DNA of 23,745 nucleotides from Chara braunii (lineage: Eukaryota > Streptophyta > Charophyceae > Charales > Characeae), in the NCBI GenBank assembly GCA_003427395.1, contig BFEA01000185.1, forward strand, positions 632,609-656,353, read 5' to 3'. Below, one piece after another: positions 17,655 to 23,745 of the stretch. Position 1 is the first letter of the stretch, and every line of letters begins with the position of its first letter. The translations under genes were made by a program, and so were the position numbers. The notes beneath the pieces are model-generated. The model had not been told where the DNA came from. It saw only the letters and a program-made list of their open reading frames with translations, and did no database searches.

Positions 17655-18140
17655 CTATAGAGGGGGGGGGAGGGGGGGGACCAGAACAAAGTTTTGTTCT
17701 AGGTACGGGACCTTGAAGTGAGAACTCGGGAGTCTCTTCCATGTCGGTTCCTCCGCCACCCACCTATACCAGACCAAGTTGTCATGATCGTCCAGTGTGG
17801 CCAGCTTCCCATTTTTATCAAGCCACACTGATTTAAATATATCTTTGCATTGTTGTCTCTCATTGTGGTCTTTCGCCAGTGTGAGATATTTTTTAAACTG
17901 CTTCCAGGCTGTCTGAGTATGGTTGGTGATTGTTGTAATCGCCACTTCACGCGCTTGAAGAAAGCCAAAGAAACATTTGTCCCTTTCGTGGGAGCACCGC
18001 ATTCGCCAGGCCAGCATCAACATCGTAAGACGCATGTACGAGAAAAGTTTCGCTGCGAAGGCATCCCATTTTCGGGATTGTGGAGTATGTTCCCCCAATA
18101 ATATGAGAGAAGGGCTCCATGGGAGGTGCTGGGCTGTAAC
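17655..18140 (-). pseudogene. LINE family 2, C-terminal fragment
   Basis: The minus frame is open to the stop at 17655-17657. It includes ILLGEHTPQSRKW, MLMLAWRMRCSHERDKCFF, GFLQAREVAITTITNHTQ and RLPSSHFKVPYLEQNFVLVP. It aligns in order with the fragment at 23343-23670 (RRCSFQRDQHTFGFMQAR, AIIDTITAKTQ, RLPQSHFRVDYQP). Its W-x2-RC segment corresponds to WWRRCILELE of family 1, so the two families are related but distinct. It is 5'-truncated after the zinc-knuckle region; RT is absent. It lies antiparallel inside the 3' region of the outer LINE. Confidence 0.8.
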
Positions 18141-18266
18141 GGATAGTGCGGTAGTGTGATATGGAAGGCGGGCTGGGAACAGACAGGGACCACTGGTGCC
18201 CCCCAGTGGCCCTTCTGGGCCCCATCCCAAGACCCGGGTTTTGGACAGAACAGGACAGTTAGCAAT

Positions 18267-18446
18267 GGGACGCTGGACCCGGTTTCCAGCACACTATCTC
18301 ATGACTCCGTATGCCTGTTTCTTCAAATGTAAGGGACGCTGGACCCGGTTTCCAGCTGGTGCTGCTCCCCACCAATAGATGGAGCCCTCCTGGAGTGCTA
18401 GCGGTGTCTGCTGATACCAGCACGGCTAGCATCACCCAGGTAATTC

Positions 18447-18475
<29 letters not shown>
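18267..18475 (+). mobile_element. LINE-type tail, two stem-loop cores plus A29
   Basis: GGGACGCTGGACCCGGTTTC cores start at 18267 and 18333 (66 bp apart). Then come TGCTGCTCCCCACCAATAG, a ~65-nt extension and 29 A (18447-18475). Both hairpins are GCTGGA/TCCAGC. The following 15 nt match 11397-11411 with one mismatch, making this the probable 3' end of the outer LINE. Confidence 0.8.
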
Positions 18476-18478
<3 letters not shown>

Positions 18479-18490
18479 TTTCGAATGGGC
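18476..18490. other. Right target-site duplication of the outer LINE (candidate)
   Basis: GAGTTTCGAATGGGC directly follows the poly(A) and matches 11397-11411 at 14 of 15 positions. Confidence 0.6.
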
Positions 18491-18600
18491 AAAACATGCA
18501 CGGTTACACAGCCAGTTTGAAAAGGCACTAAAGGACGGCCCGGCTTTTGAAAAGGCGTGTCAGGTTTTTTGCAGGCCGGGGGCAGTGGTGTGCAGACTGT

Positions 18601-19009
18601 GGGCCTCGCCGCACCACTATCGAAAATGCTATTTTCGACAGTTCCTCTTCGCCACACAGGCTGTCGAACTGGGAGACGGGAAGAAAATTTGCAAGTTGTC
18701 AGAGAATGCTTCTCGACACCTCCTGTTGAAATTTGTTGAATCGCCAGCCTGCTACTCCGATGCTTTCGACACTCCTCGGCTGCGCCGTCTACTTCGCTTC
18801 GAAATTTGGCGAGTGGGGGTAAGGTCGGGATGGACTGATGTTTGTCGTACCCTCAGGGGCGTTCGTCTCTTTCCATCTTGCTTTCACAAGTGCGTGCACT
18901 CTACAGTGCTGTGTGGCGAAGGGGGGGCAAACTGTCGAATGGAGGCTGTCGAATTTGTTCTGACAGCCGTCAAATTTTTTGGCCTTTCGACTGTGGTGTG
19001 GTGAGGCCC
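18601..19009. mobile_element. MITE-like element, 409 bp, 3-bp duplication
   Basis: The left end GGGCCTCGCCGCACCACTAT is inverted at the right end (18985-19009; reverse complement GGGCCTCACCACACCACAGT). TGT flanks both sides (18598-18600 and 19010-19012). The interior has many CTGTCGAA/TTCGACAG words in both orientations. The plus frame 18585-19004 has no recognised domain. It shares termini with the smaller element at 20240-20361. Confidence 0.75.
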
Positions 19010-19232
19010 TGTGTCATTTCATGTTGTCTTTTCCATTTGAGCTGTGGCCATGTCCAAACTGGCATTTCATGTTTTATTTCAAACTGGCAACCTGACGCAG
19101 CTGCACTTGTTTCTTTTTTGCTCTTGGGCAGACGCTGGCCATCAATCTTCTTTATGTAAGGACAGTATCACTTAGGACCTCTGTGCAGAACTGACCTTTT
19201 TTTTTGGGGGGGGACTACATGTTCACAAAAAT

Positions 19233-19370
19233 GAGTTATAATTGCACTACTAGCCAATATAGATTTTCAAATTGCAGTTCGGGCAATGTATACAACCCAG
19301 CTTTCTGACCAGGTAGGGTGCCCGAAATGCAATTGCAAACTGTACCTTGCCCATAGTGCAATTATAACTC
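19233..19370. repeat. Fold-back element, ~138 bp
   Basis: GAGTTATAATTGCACTA (19233-19249) is perfectly inverted at 19354-19370. Complementarity continues imperfectly for about 45 bp. The interior (GGGCAATGTATACAA, AGCTTTCTG, CAGGTAGGGT) recurs inverted at 7866-7960. Confidence 0.8.
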
Positions 19371-19485
19371 TTTTTTTTTTTTTTTTTTTGGACAAATGCT
19401 CCAATCTATTCATGGGGAGCCACACGTGCTGGGAACAGGGCCCAGCGTCCCATATGAATTGTACAAACATTAGAATACCGGGGAC
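19371..19485 (-). mobile_element. 5'-truncated composite tail with 14-bp duplication
   Basis: On the minus strand it begins CCCCGGTATTCTAATG, inside the left stem-loop of the longer tail. It continues to GGGACGCTGGGCCCTGTTCC, CAGCACGTG, TGAATAGATTGGAGC and 19 A (T-run 19371-19389). TGCAATTATAACTC at 19357-19370 is repeated at 19486-19499. This is a clear target-primed retroposon insertion. Confidence 0.88.
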
Positions 19486-19554
19486 TGCAATTATAACTCG
19501 TTTTTATGACTCTACTGAAGTTACACCAAAACCAGATTCCACTTACTAGGGGGG

Positions 19555-19652
19555 GTCGTAGGAGCATCCTCCCCTGGTAAGGTCCTTGGCTGCTCCGCTC
19601 CATTGGTGGGGAGCTGCACCTGCTGGGAAATGGGCCCAGCGTCCCTTTACAG
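19555..19652 (-). mobile_element. LINE-type tail, no poly(A)
   Basis: On the minus strand: GGGACGCTGGGCCCATTTCC, CAGCAGGTGC, AGCTCCCCACCAATGGAG, then an extension ending near GGATGCTCCTACGACC. The last part resembles the extension of the tail at 16884-17020 (GGGGGATGCTCCTATCACC). The poly(A) is lost or the copy is broken. Confidence 0.75.
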
Positions 19653-20029
19653 AACATTTGACGATTGAGAGATGATCCAGCCTGCCAGCATTGATTACCC
19701 CAGAGAGGGGGGCGATTGACTGAGGCTGGTGAGGGAGGTGAACGCCTAGGTGCCGCTTCAGCCTTGCTACTGGGAACCTCATACCTTGCTGTTCTTCCTA
19801 GCCAAGTGTGAGAAAGACAAACTATGGCGGGCGTATCTTTGTTCTATTGAAGACATTCTCTATTCTGCTCTTTTTTTTGAGTTGCCCAGGGAGGCCCATA
19901 GGGCATATTCGCACCGTAAGTTTTTTCACTGTGCTGTGGAAATAATTATGGGGAGATACAACCACGGACCACCATAATTACGGTCAAATGTGTCTGGGAA
20001 AGTCCTAGTGCCATTAATATGCCCTTACT

Positions 20030-20095
20030 CTGTGCAAGTGGGTCCTCACCCTAGTTGTCAGCAGGTGTCCCTTCCCAAAAATAGATGGAGCCTCA
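20030..20095 (+). mobile_element. Highly diverged tail copy
   Basis: GGGTCCTCACCC, GTCAGCAGGTG, TCCCTTCCCAAAAATAGATG, GAGCC follows the order of the tail core. The hairpin is no longer convincing. Confidence 0.5.
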
Positions 20096-20239
20096 GCAAA
20101 GATGGAGTTTGCAAAATTGCGACTTTCGATGGACAACGGGGACTCAAACTGCCATGTTCAATGATCATCCTTCCCTGAAACATGTAGCCAGACCATGAGA
20201 AAGAGAAAAAGGACTGGAAATTTGGGAAAGGCACTCATT

Positions 20240-20361
20240 GGGCGTCGCCACACCACTCTCGAAATGTGCAAAATGTGAATGAACTTCCCCCTAGAGCATG
20301 GCCAGATGCGCTCGCCACATTTTTGTCTTTTTCACATTTGGAGAGTGGTGTGGCGAGGCCC
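20240..20361. mobile_element. MITE, 122 bp, 3-bp duplication ATT
   Basis: GGGCGTCGCCACACCACTCT (from 20240) is inverted at the right end (reverse complement GGGCCTCGCCACACCACTCT). About 27 of the terminal 29 bp match. ATT flanks it (20237-20239 and 20362-20364). Termini match the 409-bp element at 18601-19009. Confidence 0.85.
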
Positions 20362-20453
20362 ATTGTGACACTTGTGACGTTCCGATGCAACTAACTGCCA
20401 CCTAAGTGGGTGAGTAACTCCTTTTTTTCTTCTTTTTTTTTTTAGTTCCTGCA

Positions 20454-20790
20454 CACGCATTCACAATTGTTGACATTCCATCAGTGGAGGGCCACTTCAT
20501 GACATGGAAAAGAGCAACCTGGGCCAAGCTCCCACTTGCCTGGAACCACCAGTACATGGGCACCAGGGCCGCAGGCCTGGCACCTCGAATTCGCGAAGTG
20601 CGAAACAAAAACGTGACCGCCGATCCAGTTTATCAATGGCAGACCCATCGTTTGACGTTTCAGCGTCGTTTTCTTGTGGTGATAAGTTTCGGACTGCGAA
20701 GGCTGGGGCCGTGTACTATTTCCTGTGGCGACACGTGTCGGACTCACAGGGGGGGCTATTTCCTGCTGTCGGAGGGAGTCGTGGTTTAAG
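20454..20790 (+). CDS. Candidate exon behind a polypyrimidine-AG, product unknown
   Basis: A T-rich tract ending TTTTTTTTTAG at 20453-20455 resembles a 3' splice acceptor. The frame downstream is open for about 110 codons and reads VPAHAFTIVDIPSVEGHFMT then WKRATWAKLPLAWNHQYMG, with ordinary amino-acid composition. It ends at a stop near 20787. No family is recognised and no donor or upstream exon is assigned. The same T-run could instead be the poly(A) of a minus-strand retroposon. Confidence 0.25.
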
Positions 20791-20799
20791 AGATTGGTA

Positions 20800-21129
20800 G
20801 TTCATGTCCATCAGTCTTCGTAATAGAGGGATTGAAATGAAGAGTTTATAAGTGGGCTCATCAAAACAATTGTCAGATCGTGTGCTAAGGGTCTCACCAT
20901 GCACAGTCATACTGTGAAACCAGCTACTCCCATCCCGCTTCTCTCATTTACTCGCTTTCAGATTCGTGTATTTGAATCAAGAAAGAAAAAGCAACTGAAT
21001 TCTTTGAGACAATGATACATGAAGAACTGAGACTTAAATAGGCACTGGAGTTTCCATGGGGTTTCCCCTCTTCCTGTGGGAATAGTAGGCACTGAAATGC
21101 TCATGTGATTTTTTGGACTCTTTTGATTT
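20800..21129. other. Gene-free stretch
   Basis: Mixed AT-rich sequence with only short frames. Nothing is recognised. Confidence 0.5.
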
Positions 21130-21290
21130 CCCTTTTTTTTTTTTTGGTGGGGGGAGGACAAAAAGCTGCAATCTATTCGTGGGGAGCAACGCGTGCTGGG
21201 AACCGGGCCCAGCGTCCCATATAGAATTATACAAATGATTCAAGAAATGATTTGAGATACCAGGGCCATTACCTAGCTTCGGCTAAGAAC
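21130..21290 (-). mobile_element. Composite tail with poly(A), inverted copy D
   Basis: On the minus strand: TTCTTAGCCGAAGCTAGGTA, ATGGCCCTGGTATCTCAA, a ~45-nt link, GGGACGCTGGGCCCGGTTCC, GTTGCTCCCCACGAATAGAT, then A14 (T-run 21132-21145). Both hairpins form. The left one has the pairs T-G and A-T where the copy at 22848 has C-G and G-C. Confidence 0.85.
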
Positions 21291-21530
21291 AATCTGAGAA
21301 CTATGAAAAAGATTCTGAAAAATTTAAGAAAACATGGATAACTTGCTAACCTATTGCTAGGCTACTTAAACAGTACTTAAGATTGAAACAATATGAGAGC
21401 GGGGGATAAAACTGAAACTGCCTACTATCCAAATCTCCCCCCCTCAACAGACGGAACGTCGGTCCAGGATTTCCATCCTCGTACCAGAACTCACTTGATC
21501 TCATACCCCCTTCTGCTAGGGTAACAGGGC
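21291..21530 (-). other. AT-rich spacer of inverted copy D
   Basis: Separates the tail from the modules on the minus strand. The segment 21415-21515 partly resembles 21940-22030 (CAATCC/CAAATC, CGGTCCTCATACAAGAACTC against CATCCTCGTACCAGAACTC), indicating a local duplication. Confidence 0.55.
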
Positions 21531-21539
21531 ACCACAACC

Positions 21540-21780
21540 TTCCCCAGTACTGACCAAACTAGTTCTGGCGGACAGGAAGGGCCTTCCTCCCTCGACATTT
21601 CCCATAGCGGCAAGCCCTTGACACAGGTTACAGGGTTAATACCCCAGCACCGACAAGGTCGAACGGTCTGGTTATGCCTTCCTCCCTCGGCATAACTCCA
21701 CAGGCCTCAAGCTCCCCTATCTAGGTCACAGAGCAATGGCTCCAGCACCGGCCTGTGTCGTCCCAGCATCGTCCTTCTAA
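21540..21780 (-). repeat. Three GACGACGCTGGCC-type modules, inverted copy D
   Basis: On the minus strand, units begin near 21765 (GGGACGACACAGGCCGGTGC), 21662 (TCGACCTTGTCGGTGCTGGG) and 21565. Words GTGACC/GTAACC, GAGGCCTGTGG and GCCGAGGGAGGAAGGCAT are present in order. Spacing of about 100 bp resembles that at 14300-14592. Confidence 0.8.
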
Positions 21781-22110
21781 CCTACTTACCTTAGCGAACA
21801 ACCTTCCTCTGTTGAGAGCCTTCCTTTCTACCTACCATCCTCCAGTTCTAGCACCCCCCCCTTCCTTCTTTTCTTTGAGATGCCAACTCAGAACCCCCCA
21901 ACCCAAATACCTGGCTTCGGCTAAGAAGAAACAGAAAGACCACCCACAATCCAGCTCTTCCCCGCACCGCAGAGGGAGGACTACTGCCCAGGCATTCGGT
22001 CCTCATACAAGAACTCGCTTTTGATTTCCTGTCTTCCTACTTGAAAGAAATTTCCAAGGTTTGGTGCTGAAGGCAGGGGGTAGTGGTGCTGTGACGGTGG
22101 GAGATGACGG
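21781..22110. other. Gene-free stretch with a 5' tail fragment
   Basis: TACCTGGCTTCGGCTAAGAA near 21910 is the inverted start of the composite tail (TTCTTAGCCGAAGCCAGGTA), here without core or poly(A). The plus frame 21755-22024 is compositionally biased (P, S, T) and unrecognised. Confidence 0.5.
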
Positions 22111-22117
22111 GCTCTGC

Positions 22118-22215
22118 GGCGAAGGGGCTAGCCTATAGGGTTGAAATAGGGTACAGCAGCTGTGGAGATGGTGGCTTCACCGTGGTAAGACTTGCCGGAG
22201 TAGGGCTGAGAGGGA
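22118..22215 (+). repeat. GCATAGCAGCAG cassette, copy 3
   Basis: GGGTACAGCAGCTGTGGAGA, TGGTGGCTTCACCGTGGTAA and GACTTGCCGGAGTAGGG match the cassettes at 14050 and 15595 in order. Confidence 0.8.
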
Positions 22216-22337
22216 TTTTTTGGGGGATACATGCAACCAGTGCATGAAGGCGATGAATGATGGGATCTACAACTATGGTGCTGATTGGTGGCTTGACTGG
22301 TATTTGCCTTAGTCCTCAGTCCTGGTGGTTTGCGAAT

Positions 22338-22700
22338 AGACAAGGCTAGAACGATGCTGGTCGGTGCTGGGGCTTGGTTGCGCTGCCCTGTAACTCAAGT
22401 TGTACGGAGGTCATGACGCCTGGTAGAGAGACATTATAAGGGATGCTGGGCCCGGTTCCCAGCATTGGGCATCGGGGGTGGAAGGCACTCTAGTGTCTTT
22501 TGGTGAGATCTGGGGAGTTGTCGAGGGTGGAAGGCACTCTAGTGTCTTTTGGTGAGCTGGTGCCTAGTCGATGCTGCCCGGAGATGGGGCAGGTCGTTTT
22601 GCCCTGTGGGCTAGCAGGCGGGGGGTTTCTGGGGTGGGTCGTGCCACTCTGTAACCTAGCAGTTGGGGGCATGAGGCCTGGTAGAGATTGGGTATCGAGA
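22338..22700 (+). repeat. Modules of composite copy C, split by a tail core and a 49-bp duplication
   Basis: The first module starts near 22349 (AACGATGCTGGTCGGTGC). At 22440-22466 it is interrupted by GGGATGCTGGGCCCGGTTCC and CAGC, a core hairpin without poly(A). GGGTGGAAGGCACTCTAGTG plus TCTTTTGGTGAG is then present twice (22476-22507 and 22525-22556). A second module begins near 22568. Confidence 0.8.
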
Positions 22701-22847
22701 TATAGGGGTGAGGCAGGTAGGGTTGGGCTGCTGAAAGACCCTAAAGCAGGTGGTTCTTTGGTTCTGGATGCTCCTTTGATCCAAGCTTTGGGGGATAGAG
22801 AATTTTTCAATTAGTGTTCTTGTGTAGATTACACAGTTGTTTTTCTT

Positions 22848-22928
22848 AGCCGAAGCCGGGTAATGGCCCCGGTATCTCAAGGAGTTTTCCATAAATTTCT
22901 CAATTTCTCAATATGATCTTGAATGGGA
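22848..22928 (+). mobile_element. Composite tail, left part only, copy C
   Basis: TTCTTAGCCGAAGCCGGGTA, ATGGCCCCGGTATCTCAA, then a link up to ATGGGAC near 22923-22929, exactly where the GGGACGC core should continue. The core is replaced there by the inverted LINE segment, so the LINE inserted into the tail. The left hairpin stem CCGGG/CCCGG with loop TAATGGC is perfect. Confidence 0.8.
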
Positions 22929-23012
22929 CTGCCCTCCACTCCCATGGCCATAATGAGCCTGGAACGATGTGCCGCCAGATCCTATCCCACCACCTCCATA
23001 ACAAGACCGCTC
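22927..23012 (-). pseudogene. LINE family 1, inverted 5' segment
   Basis: The minus strand reads AVLLWRWWDRIWRHIVPGSL, WPWEWRAV, matching AVLLW, WWDRVWRHIVPGASWPWDWR at 12492-12573 on the plus strand. It lies head-to-head with the plus-oriented remainder of the same element starting at about 23020. Plus-strand frames here are antisense artefacts. Confidence 0.88.
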
Positions 23013-23019
23013 CACCCCC

Positions 23020-23340
23020 CTTTTCGCGACAACGCCTTTGTAGCAAACATGTACTCTCTCGGCAGGCACACTATCCTGTGGACCATATGGTGGCGAAGAT
23101 GCATCCTGGAATTAGAAGGGGCAAGGGTGGAGGAGGGGAAAGTCACAGAACAGATAAGGCTGCTCTTCCAGCATGAGATCGCGGCACAATGGCAGAAAGT
23201 CAAGGAGAATCTGGATCAGCTGCACAGCAGAAGGGACATTAAGAACAATATTTCCCGGTTTTGTGAGAGCTGGCTGGGAGGGGAGAGGGAGGGCTGGGTC
23301 GCGAAGGTGAGTTGGACGGGAGACAGGTTGGATCAACAGA
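23020..23340 (+). pseudogene. LINE family 1, 3' segment
   Basis: Plus frame: FVANMYSLGRHTILWTIWWR, RCILELEGARVEEGKVTEQI, QHEIAAQWQKVKENL, SRFCESWLGGEREGWVAKVS. It matches 12600-12759 joined to 16002-16140, confirming that the two halves of the split copy belong to one family. The similarity ends near 23340 and family 2 sequence follows. Confidence 0.88.
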
Positions 23341-23342
23341 CG

Positions 23343-23670
23343 ATGCTCGTTCCAAAGGGACCAACACACGTTCGGATTCATGCAGGCACGAATGGCAATA
23401 ATAGATACCATTACAGCCAAGACTCAGCAAGCCCACAAAGAACTGCGGGAACTGCTAAAGACAGAACTTGAGGTAACCAAAAGAAAGGAANTCACAGATA
23501 ACTTCATCCTAACATGGACTGACAAANGAAACAGGCTGTGTAGCCTGGACCACAATGCCTCCCTGTTGTGGCAACCTTGGCCAACATCTGAGTGCCAATG
23601 GGAACGCCTGCCGCAATCTCACTTTCGAGTGGACTATCAACCGANGAACTTCGTCCTCTTACCCACTTGA
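23343..23670 (+). pseudogene. LINE family 2, C-terminal end
   Basis: RRCSFQRDQHTFGFMQARMA, IIDTITAKTQQAHKELREL and RLPQSHFRVDYQP lead to a stop at 23668-23670. It aligns along its length with the minus-strand fragment at 17655-18040. Three N bases (23491, 23527, 23645) fall inside. The frame is otherwise open. It starts at the residue following the position corresponding to W-W in family 1, directly joined to family 1. Confidence 0.8.
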
Positions 23671-23745
23671 ATTCTGGATGATCCACTCTTCCTGGCCTCC
23701 TACCCCCTCCTGTCCTCCCATGAGCCCCTCTCCCCTCACCCTCTC
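23671..23745 (+). other. Probable start of LINE 3' untranslated region
   Basis: C/T-rich sequence follows the stop, as does the 3' sequence of the minus-strand copy at 17400-17654. The element's tail would lie beyond the window. Confidence 0.5.

Noticed and set aside
22913-23176. Plus frame of 87 residues similar to the minus frame at 12307-12594
   Set aside because: The similarity is real, but it comes from the inverted LINE segment read in the antisense direction.
1-23745. CRISPR array, prokaryotic operons, phage or plasmid content
   Set aside because: The tandem repeats have no regular repeat-spacer layout, there are no coding operons, and composition and mobile elements are eukaryotic.

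Overview
This is a gene-poor, repeat-dense window of a large eukaryotic genome, probably a plant or streptophyte alga. The evidence is L1-type LINE remnants with a zf-RVT-like zinc knuckle, a PIF/Harbinger-type transposon, SINE-like poly(A) elements, microsatellites and scattered N bases. A charophyte such as Chara would fit, but that is a guess. I see no intact conventional gene. No bacterial operon signals, rRNA or intact tRNA were recognised. Nearly all long reading frames are by-products of (TCA)n, purine-rich or poly(A)/poly(T) sequence.

Layout. 1-900: (GA)n and a 41-bp tandem repeat. 650-3240 and about 4300-6191: two related copies of a composite, in the order (TCA)n-rich block, purine-rich block, two ~125-bp GACGACGCTGGCC modules, AT-rich spacer, GGGACGCTGGRCCC tail. 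Between them lie two tRNA-like relics and a 25-bp minisatellite. 6200-8530: low-complexity sequence and short repeats. 8538-10620: a 2083-bp decayed PIF/Harbinger-like transposon with 20-bp terminal inverted repeats, a TGA target-site duplication and a transposase fragment on the minus strand. 11412-18475: a nest of retroelements. 18601-20361: two MITEs with 3-bp duplications, a fold-back element and tail-type retroposons. 21130-22930: two more composite copies, one inverted. 22927-23745: a LINE copy with an inverted 5' part fused to a second LINE family.

The most interesting structure is the nest. A 5'-truncated LINE (11412-12759, resuming at 16002) is split by a 3.2-kb non-coding insert that ends in 35 A and is bounded by a perfect 12-bp duplication. 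Removing the insert and one duplication copy restores the LINE frame. The outer LINE appears to end at another copy of the same tail plus 29 A at 18475, followed by a 15-nt near-copy of the sequence at its 5' edge. A second LINE, on the minus strand inside the outer LINE's 3' region, also ends in that tail. The tail contains a stem-loop with compensatory base changes. The picture is an autonomous LINE lineage and a long non-coding partner (called 'composite' here, my label) that share a structured 3' end, which suggests mobilisation of the partner by recognition of the LINE 3' end.
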